Source of the DNA: Acholoe squamosa | Taxonomy: Eukaryota; Annelida; Polychaeta; Phyllodocida; Polynoidae | Length of the DNA: 64,000 nucleotides | Assembly (NCBI GenBank): GCA_949317995.1 | Contig: OX439047.1 | Span: forward strand, 47,431,505-47,495,504 | Direction of reading: 5' to 3' | Shown: positions 56,501 through 64,000 of the stretch, one piece after another | Layout: each line of letters opens with the position of its first letter | Position numbering within the stretch: the stretch's first letter is position 1 | Translations under genes and position numbers: made by a program | Notes under the pieces: generated by a model | Database searches by the model: none | What the model was told of the DNA's origin: nothing | Seen by the model: the letters and a program-made list of their open reading frames with translations, nothing else

Positions 56501-59500
56501 GAAGGATTAACCGTATGCAAGGCGAGCAGTCTAACGAGGAGAAACATCAACTGGAAGCTAAAATCAAGGAGCTTACTGATGAGCTGGAGCAAAAAACATC
56601 AACTCACAACCTGCTCTCTCTACAAATTAAACGTCTTCAAGATGACGTACGTCGTGTGAAGCGGGACCTGGAGGAGAAGAGCGGTGAGCGGGCTGGTTTA
56701 ACATCAAAGATTGAAGAGCTCAATCTGCACAATGATAGTTCACAACGAGAACTCAAGCGGCTCATTAACAGCAAACAGGTAAGACTTGTGCCAGTCTATG
56801 ACAGTATTGGCTAGTCCATCGAAGAAAAGCTACGGGTCACTGATTATCGATAATCGAGAATAACAGTATAGGTTTGGAAAAATACATATTGAGTTGCTTA
56901 CCACCAAGCAAATGATGTATTATTTACTTTTTTGTTTGTGTTGTTTCCGGTGTTTAATAGCATATGGCTGCTGCATTGCACTTGATGTAGATTTACCAGT
57001 TTTGAACGTCTATCCCTTTCTACCGAATACAGGGATATAGCATCAATTATTCATCAACCTTGCAAGTGAAATTGTTTTCCAGTCCAACACTCCTTTAGTA
57101 AAATACCCTTTATCACCAAGTTTACTTATATTTGTACCTTTTTCAGGAACTTATGGTGGATGAGAACATCCTTAAGCTGGAGATGAAGCGTCTGAGGGAC
57201 ACTCTACACAGTAAGGCAGATGGTGTTCTCACACTGGAGAAGAGGCGACTTCAGTTGGAGACCGCAATGAAGGAACGCCGCAATGAGATCACCATCCACA
57301 AAGACATTCTGCAGGCTCAGCTAAAAGCTGGCGATGAGGAACGAACACAGATCAGTGCTGAGCTTCATGAGCGCATCGCTAAGATTGACAAACTTAGAAA
57401 AAGGTATAGTGGATGAATATCTATATTCATCTGATAATCATCAATTCTGTGATTTAGAAGCAGTAAGTGAAGGAAATGCTGCAAAATGCCACAAAATGAA
57501 AGAATTGTGTAGAAATATTTGTCTTAGTGTAGAAAAACAAGACAATATAGACAATTATGTATTTTTTGACACAGATACGAGATCCTGATGGTTTCCATGG
57601 CACCTCCCGAGGGTGAAGAAGAGCGGTCACAGGCATACTATGTAATCAAGGTGAGTGCTTATTTTATGTTCCTATAATAGACATAGCTTACTGCAAGTAA
57701 AGTCATGCAGCATTTATCTCATAAATGCAAATATAATAAATGTACCTTTTCTGAAGTACAAGAAGCTGGATCAGTGAAGAGCGGGCCTAGTAAATATATG
57801 CTATACAGAAATCATGAATATTGCAGCTTGTATTGTTTAGGTTTTGTAAATGTGATACTTATATTTTGAAATTTACTTGACCTCAGGCTGCTCAAGAAAA
57901 AGAGGAACTGCAGCGGGAGGGAGATGAGCTAGATGCCAAGATCAGGAAAGCTGAGAAAGAAATCCGCGCCTTAGAAAACACTTTGCGGTTGATGAATGGC
58001 AGAAATGAAACCTACCGAAAGAGCTTTAACAAAGTGACTGACTCAAGTAAGCATGGAGCAGTGCATACTTATATGGAGCATTGATAGTCACACAGAGTAT
58101 TGATATTAAATTTCTAAATACATGAGTGTGATTTAATTTTTTTCTATTACTCTATGTAGTAGGACGTCCACACATACACTGTTATATGCATGAAGCCCTA
58201 CTTACGTAATACCCATCTAGTTCCTAACTGAGTTGATTTGAAAGTAATTGTATATTTATACAAATTTTGCTATTCCCATCCCTGTGCAAACATTACAAAG
58301 AAATTTTCTAGATAAAAAAAAAATGTTTTAGGTGAGGAGATGGAGGAGAAGCAGCAGCTAGAAGAACAACTACGGGCTGTCATGGACAAGTACAAGTACA
58401 AGCGGAGGCAGATCAGAGAGCTCCAGGAAGATCTCCAGGTCAGTCGACGATGATAAAGGTCCAACTCTAATAACACTCAAGCCTTTAGTAAGTAAAATAA
58501 AATCGCCAATGTTGCATTCATGCATTATGTCGCCCTCCAGAGTCGATGCACATGTACTCCCAAAGGGTGGATATGATGCAGCAAGGTAAAGCTGGCAAGC
58601 TCATCGCTATCTTTGCACTGGTGTATCATGCTGGCATCTTGACATGGATTTTACACCATGCAGCTTACACTGACTAATGCTAGATACGTGGATTTGGTTC
58701 TTCCTTCAGACTATGAGCCACACACTTGACAACCAGGCCAGGGACGAGGATGCCTATGTAGAAATGATTGAAGAGAAAAGGGTAAGAGAACAACAAAATC
58801 TTAAGACCATTCTTGTTACTATCACATATACAACTACATGTAGTTTGTAATCAATTCGCCTTTCCCTTTTTTCATAATTGATTTATCATATTTTACCACC
58901 ATATAACTTTACCTTTCTATAATCGGTGCTAGTCTATGGAGAAGTAGCACAGGGCATAGTAGTTTACAAATATAGAACTGGAGCTCAGGGCACAGTATTG
59001 TACAGAAATGTGGGAGTAACTTAGAGGTAACTTAGTACACACAGAAGGCGTCACTCAGAAGGTAACAGTATGTATACATGTATATGCAGGATTGATGGAG
59101 TAACTTAGCGGGCACAGAAACGGGCGAGTAATTCAGAGGGTTGTAGTATAGAGAAATGGGCACGTACCTCAGGGGTAGTAGTATAGAGAAATGGGCACGT
59201 ACCTCAGGGGTAGTAGTATAGAGAAATGGGCACGTACCTCAGGGGTAGTAGTATAGAGAAATGGGCACGTACCTCAGGGGTAGTAGTATAGAGAAATGGG
59301 CACGTACCTCAGGGGTAGTAGTATAGAGAAATGGGCACGTACCTCAGGGGTAGTAGTATAGAGAAATGGGAGAGTAGCTCAGGGCACAGTAGTACAGAGA
59401 AATGAGGATAAAGCTCAGGGGGCATTAGTATAGAGAAATGGGGGAGGACCTCTGGACACAGTAGTAAATAGAAATGAGGACATAGCTCAGGGGGCATTAG

Positions 59501-61558
59501 TATAGAGAAATGGGGGAGGGGCTCAGAGCACAGTAGTAAAGAGGAATGGGACAGTAGCTCAGGGGGTAGAAGTATAGAGAAATAAGGGAGTAGACCACGA
59601 CATAATAGTGTAGAGAAATTGGAGAGTAGCTCAGGGGGTAGATGTATTCATGTACAGGTATGGGAGAGTATCCCTGGACTCAGTAGTATACAGGGTTACT
59701 TCTTTGGCAGTAGGTATACACATAAGGGCTGTAAAAAAAATAGCATCATTACCCATTATCTTACATAAAAGTCTTTTGATATACATTTTCCACACATAGA
59801 TAAATGATAAGAACCCTTAGAGATTAACTGATTTCTTTCTTTTTTTTTATTTCAGAATAAAATTCTCCAACTGAATAAAGAATTGGAAGAACAAAAGGGC
59901 AAGATTGAACGTGTTGCAAAGCAGGTTAGTATTGATAGTTGAATTATTGTCATCTATTAAAAAGAAAACTCATTGATGTTATAGATTTACCCTGCCATAA
60001 TTATGAACAGTTTTTAACCCTTACTGACTGTGGATATGACGTGAACTATTAAATTCATGAAATACAAATAATTAGCACTGATGGACAGAAATATGTATTG
60101 TGTGACACATACATTTTGGTACTCTGGGACCAGTTTGAAAAATACTTCCAGGACACACTTAATTTCGCTTGAATATGCTAGGATTTTTTCTTATGTATCA
60201 AATTAAAGTGTCTATTTCTCACTTTCTAGAACATCAAATACTCACGTGACATCCGTAATGTCCAGAAGGCTAAAGGTGAGACACCAGAGGAGCGTGACTT
60301 TGACATTCGCGACATGCGTGACTTCAACAAAGGTATCAGCAAACAGATCGGTGAGGTCGTACACCAATACCCAGACCTGGCACAGGCAGTCCACCTCTAC
60401 TTCTCACAGGTATGCTTCATCATATTTTTTTATCATACCTTCATTTCAAGGAATTCCCTCCTAGAAATACGAGGGACTCCCTACTTTCTTACTCCAAGTA
60501 ATTCTTTCAGTTATCCTATCGCCTCAGGAGTCGTGTTGATAAATCATAATCAGTTGAATATGTTAATCTGGTATTACTTGAAGCATGATTCAACATAATT
60601 ATGATCAGCTTAGCTGTATAAAAACTCTAACAATGGTCGTCCTTTGCAGGCTAACCTTCCACCACCACCAACACCAGGAGCTGGGGGTGGCTCAGGCTCC
60701 TCCAGTAGGTACAGTTCGCGCCCATCAAGCGCTCGCAGCAGCATCTCCTCTGTGCACAGTGCCCGGAGTGCATCCTCACGACATTCAGGAGCCCCTGCCG
60801 CTGACGTCCGCCGGGTCGAGATTGGTGCTGACTTTGGCGAACAACGTAAGTTTCCTCTCAGATTATCTTTCCCCATTTATAGGGTTGGTAAGAGGGTACT
60901 TCATACAAGGAGGCAGGAGAGGGTTCTTAGTTTAAGGGCATTTAGATTTTACATATAATTCTGTGTAGCTTATAAAGGTACCTTTAGGTACTGTGTTAGT
61001 TGATTGGAACGACATCATAGCCATTGGAATTATTCGTATTTCTTGGAAGACATGACTTTGTTTATTGATAAAATAACATTAATTTTGATGAAACATACAG
61101 CTGATGGCACGCCATAGTCATAGGAGAGAACTAAGTAGGTTTATATTATGGCATATATGACATTAGTTGTGTTCCATTTGTCAGTTTATAATATGATTAT
61201 TGCTTTCCTTTTTTGTTTCTCAATAGTTTTTAAATAGAATACATTGGTTTCTTGATTCAAGCTCGTTTCATCACAGAAAAGTTTTTTTCTTTTGTTTTTG
61301 TTGGGTTTAATACGGTAGTTAACATAGTTTCCGATCTCAGACTCAAGAAGTGCAATTTTGAAGAAAGAAAAAAAAAATCCTTTAAAAAACAACAACTAAA
61401 GATGGGTAAATTGTTGAACTTGCATAATTGGTACACTTATAGAAATATAGAATAGAAATAAAATTTTAAGAAATTTTTTTTTGCTTGTTGATATTCCAGA
61501 ACCAAGTTCAAGACGCAGCAGCAAGGGCAGTGTTCGCAGTGCAATGAGCAACCGTTAA
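50525..61558 (+). CDS. CCDC39: Coiled-coil domain-containing protein 39, axonemal 96-nm ruler (18 exons, 947 aa)
   Basis: Exons: 50525-50617, 52685-52804, 53083-53388, 53691-53783, 54044-54172, 54927-55118, 55578-55681, 55936-56263, 56476-56778, 57147-57403, 57575-57650, 57887-58046, 58332-58438, 58710-58781, 59856-59924, 60230-60409, 60650-60845, 61500-61558. Junctions are GT-AG, phases agree and the total is 2844 nt. The human protein is 941 aa. Signature blocks are [20 protein letters not shown] at the start, [41 protein letters not shown] then [13 protein letters not shown], and [12 protein letters not shown]. The protein is coiled coil throughout with a Ser/Arg-rich tail. With CCDC40 it sets the 96-nm spacing and docks the inner dynein arms and N-DRC; loss causes primary ciliary dyskinesia in humans. 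Introns 1 (2.1 kb) and 14 (1.1 kb, minisatellite) are the longest. Confidence 0.96.
59150..59372 (+). repeat. 35-bp minisatellite in CCDC39 intron 14
   Basis: About six near-perfect copies of the 35-bp unit GAGAAATGGGCACGTACCTC + AGGGGTAGTAGTATA follow one another. Degenerate relatives (GAGAAATG.GG...CTCAGGG) extend on both sides from about 59000 to 59690. The first open frame through it (PPELCPHF...) is a repeat artefact. Confidence 0.9.
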
Positions 61559-61742
61559 GATCGTTTGCAGACTGAAAGAGATGCAGTAGACCCTTACAAA
61601 TACCAAAAGGGAACATCTGGCCAGGAATTGAAAAATTGTTCTGCATTTGATTTAATGTAGAACAGATTATTAAAAGGAGGAGAGGTATCTTGAAATACTG
61701 TCATTCTAGTCAAGAATGGTACATTTTGGTTATGGAGATCTC

Positions 61743-61748
61743 AATAAA
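61743..61748 (+). promoter_or_regulatory. CCDC39: AATAAA poly(A) signal, proximal, CCDC39
   Basis: A canonical hexamer 185 bp after the CCDC39 stop codon. A second one lies at 62282-62287, followed by a GT-rich stretch (CTGTTCCATGTATTTCTTG), so either or both may be used. Confidence 0.5.
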
Positions 61749-62281
61749 ATTAAAAAAGTCTAATGCAACTTGAGAAGAAATTTACTTAAAAATATTAAAT
61801 CAGAAACTTACCTTGAAACATTCATTGATCCAGTCATACTTTTTACTAGGGAGGTGGTTAGAAAAATATATCGAGAACAAATGTGAAATATGGACAAGCT
61901 TTTCTCTATTCAATATCATGTGGTTTTGCCGTGCATTTCCGCTTAAACTTATAATCTATTTATAAATCCATTTTCTGGTCTCTTAATACCACCTTTGAAA
62001 TAGACTAGAGGTACATTTATTTTCTATAAAGAACACTGTGTTAGCTCAAGTACAAGCTTCCGTAGACTACCATAGTGTCATTATCTAGTTGCATATATCC
62101 CTGCACATGTTTTGTCATACATTCCTCGATATGTATTGTTTCAATCATTCCGTCCATATTGTCTTAGCTGTGATATATGAAATCTTTGTGGCAACTTATC
62201 CAAGATTTGCGTTATTTAAGCAAAGAAACAAAAAGCAGTAAAGCTATTTCTCTCAAGCGAATAGAATTGTTGTAATTGAGA

Positions 62282-62287
62282 AATAAA
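62282..62287 (+). promoter_or_regulatory. CCDC39: AATAAA poly(A) signal, distal, CCDC39
   Basis: This hexamer lies 724 bp after the stop codon. The U/GU-rich sequence after it makes it the better candidate for the main CCDC39 3' end. Confidence 0.5.
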
Positions 62288-62720
62288 CGTGTACATACAA
62301 CTCAACTGTTCCATGTATTTCTTGTTTATCCTTATCTCCCTCCATGCCAGAGAATTTATGTTTAGTACCCATATTTCCTGGGGCGGGAGGGGGGGAGGCT
62401 CAGTCTAAATTTGGGTACTAACTGTAGTTGAAGTCAGGATGCTTGATGAAGTATACCTTTATTAGGTGATGATACTTTGGTTACTGTGGTACAATACAAC
62501 TATGCACTTATGTCAACATGCTTCAGAGTTCCCAATCTGTGCCATGTGCCCTGCGCACCACCATCGCTAGGTCACTTCCGGTCCCGCGAGATCACGTCTC
62601 TACCAACATCTCCCTTTTATCAATTTTTTTTTTTTTTTTTTTTTAATGGAACAAACACATCCCTGCAGACAAGTATAGTCCAATGTCAAGTGTTAAAACA
62701 GTCTATGCTGAAAGAAAATA

Positions 62721-64000
62721 CTAATTATATTGAGTCACAAAATAAACCATATGTTTGAACATGGTCTGAACACATGAGTCTCTATGCAAGTATATAGTCA
62801 TCATATCTTGAAAGTCTTGAGACCTCCCTTGTCCTTGTGCGACGAACTGGAGAGGGGCTCGGGGCAAGGGAGGTACCACCGCCCACGAGAGAGCCACTAG
62901 TGGCCCTGGACTGAGATGCAGCAATGTTGCAGCTGGGTGGTGCAGGTGACTTTGGCACTTTCTGTGGGGAACAAGTCTCCTTCGGTTGCACCTCCTGCCG
63001 GTTGTCAGCTGGTTCTGGTGAAATGTCGGCTCTGGCTGATGGTGTAACTGGAGCCAAGGGTATTCTGGGCTGAGTTGTCTTCCCATGTCCAATGCCAACT
63101 GGGGGAGGAGCAGCTGGCCGCACATGAACCCCGTTGCGGCTAGCCAGTCCCCGATCAGTCTGAACGGTGTATGATCTGGGTCTTTTGCAGTCAACTACCT
63201 GCCCCTAGGCCCATGGTTGACCACGCCTGTTAGGGGGGGGGGGGCTTCAGGTAAGCATAGTCTCCGACTGAGAGAGGTGGATGGTTTACAGTATTCCTAT
63301 CATATAGCGCCTTGGAGGCCACCCTTCGAGTATTGATTTCCTCCTGGACCACCTGACTGTCCACCACCTGAGAGTCTAACAGCCTGTCTGATGTTGGGAG
63401 AGGAGTGCGTGTCCGACGGGATAGCATACGCTGAGCAGGAGAGTATGAATATCCAGCCTGGGGGGTGTTACGGTGAAGTAACATGGCGAGTTTGATGTTT
63501 ATCAATTTCTTTAGCAACCCCTTAGCTACCTTCACTGCTGCCTCTGCTCGACCATTCCCTTTCGGGTAATAAGGTGATGATGTCGTGTGTGTGAACCTGA
63601 ACCTGGTCACCATGTCTGCATAGTCTTTACTAATAAATTAAGGGCCATTATCTGTGTGTATTCTTGCTGGGGCCCCAAAAGTGGCTAGGTGAACCTCTGT
63701 CTTGTCGACGAACTAGAGAGGGGCTCGGGGCAAGGGTGTCTCCCAGCTCGTCTATCTCGATCCAATCTGAGTAATGACACACAGTGAATAGGTAGTCCTT
63801 CCCCTCAAATGCACACAAGTCTTGGCTAAGTAGTTCCCAAGGTCTTGTCGGTATAGGCAGTGACAGCATGGGCTCCTTTTGTGATGATGAACCATATACT
63901 GCACAGGTCTCGCAGTCATCACACATGTCCTTTATCGCGGCTCTCATTCCTGGCCAGAATAGTACCTCCTTAGCCATCCTGTAGTTTGATTCAGCTCCAA
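62721..64000 (-). pseudogene. Ty3/gypsy retrotransposon pol (integrase and tail), decayed and cut by the window edge
   Basis: From the right edge, the frame reads AKEVLFWPGMRAAIKDMC and DDCETC, the zinc-binding end of a gypsy integrase. It continues PWELLSQDLCAFEGKDYLF with the first catalytic Asp. The normal next segment is replaced by LAPSPSLVRR. The frame resumes, shifted, with FGAPARIHTDNGP (second Asp) followed by a TAA in place of the usual Gln codon. Next come SSPYYPKGNGRAEAAVKVAK (catalytic Glu) and a tail with RSYTVQTDRGLASRNG. Reverse transcriptase and one LTR lie beyond the window. The LTR expected left of 62780 was not delimited. It cannot be active. Confidence 0.8.

Noticed and set aside
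59150..59372. Tandem 35-bp repeat considered as a CRISPR-like array
   Set aside because: Units abut directly with no unique spacers, and the surrounding DNA is a eukaryotic intron. It is a minisatellite.

Overview
The window is animal nuclear DNA, probably from a marine invertebrate. It is AT-rich, its protein genes are cut into many short exons with GT-AG introns, and introns and intergenic DNA are full of transposons. The species cannot be fixed from the sequence. The gene set, a split-direct-repeat tyrosine-recombinase retrotransposon, an esterase-bearing LINE and TA-target MITEs would suit an amphioxus, hemichordate, echinoderm or lophotrochozoan. I reconstructed exon structures by joining splice sites and checking phase. 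All four host genes give uninterrupted reading frames.

Layout of the host genes. (1) 751-22506, minus strand: a ZC3H13-like CCCH zinc-finger protein (11 coding exons, 1268 codons), the nuclear m6A-writer cofactor. (2) 29217-34480, plus strand: COMMD2 (5 exons, 198 aa). (3) 36961-37152, minus strand: SMCO4 (63 aa), convergent with COMMD2. (4) 50525-61558, plus strand: CCDC39 (18 exons, 947 aa), the ciliary axoneme 96-nm ruler protein. The genes have unrelated functions, so this is ordinary eukaryotic gene neighbourhood, not an operon.

Mobile DNA dominates the rest. ZC3H13 intron 10 holds an inverted satellite and a fresh 1.25-kb tandem duplication. ZC3H13 intron 2 holds an 8.6-kb composite: a BED-finger hAT transposon, carrying a CR1-like LINE, which in turn carries three TA-target MITEs. 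Removing two of these MITEs plus one TA restores the LINE reading frame exactly. Seven clear copies of this MITE family lie in the window. Other foldback and TIR elements lie at 22660-23625, 24430-26015, 30237-31184, 37552-38834, 40078-41088 and 48818-49828. The right edge holds a decayed Ty3/gypsy pol.

The most striking object is at 42766-48085. It is a near-intact 5.3-kb tyrosine-recombinase retrotransposon (gag, RT-RNase H, YR) with split direct repeats of the PAT/Ngaro type. Its repeat copies are almost identical. Its gag and pol lie in one reading frame separated by a single UGA codon, with no in-frame AUG for 70 codons afterwards, and pol overlaps YR in the +1 frame. It looks recently mobile and possibly translated by UGA readthrough.
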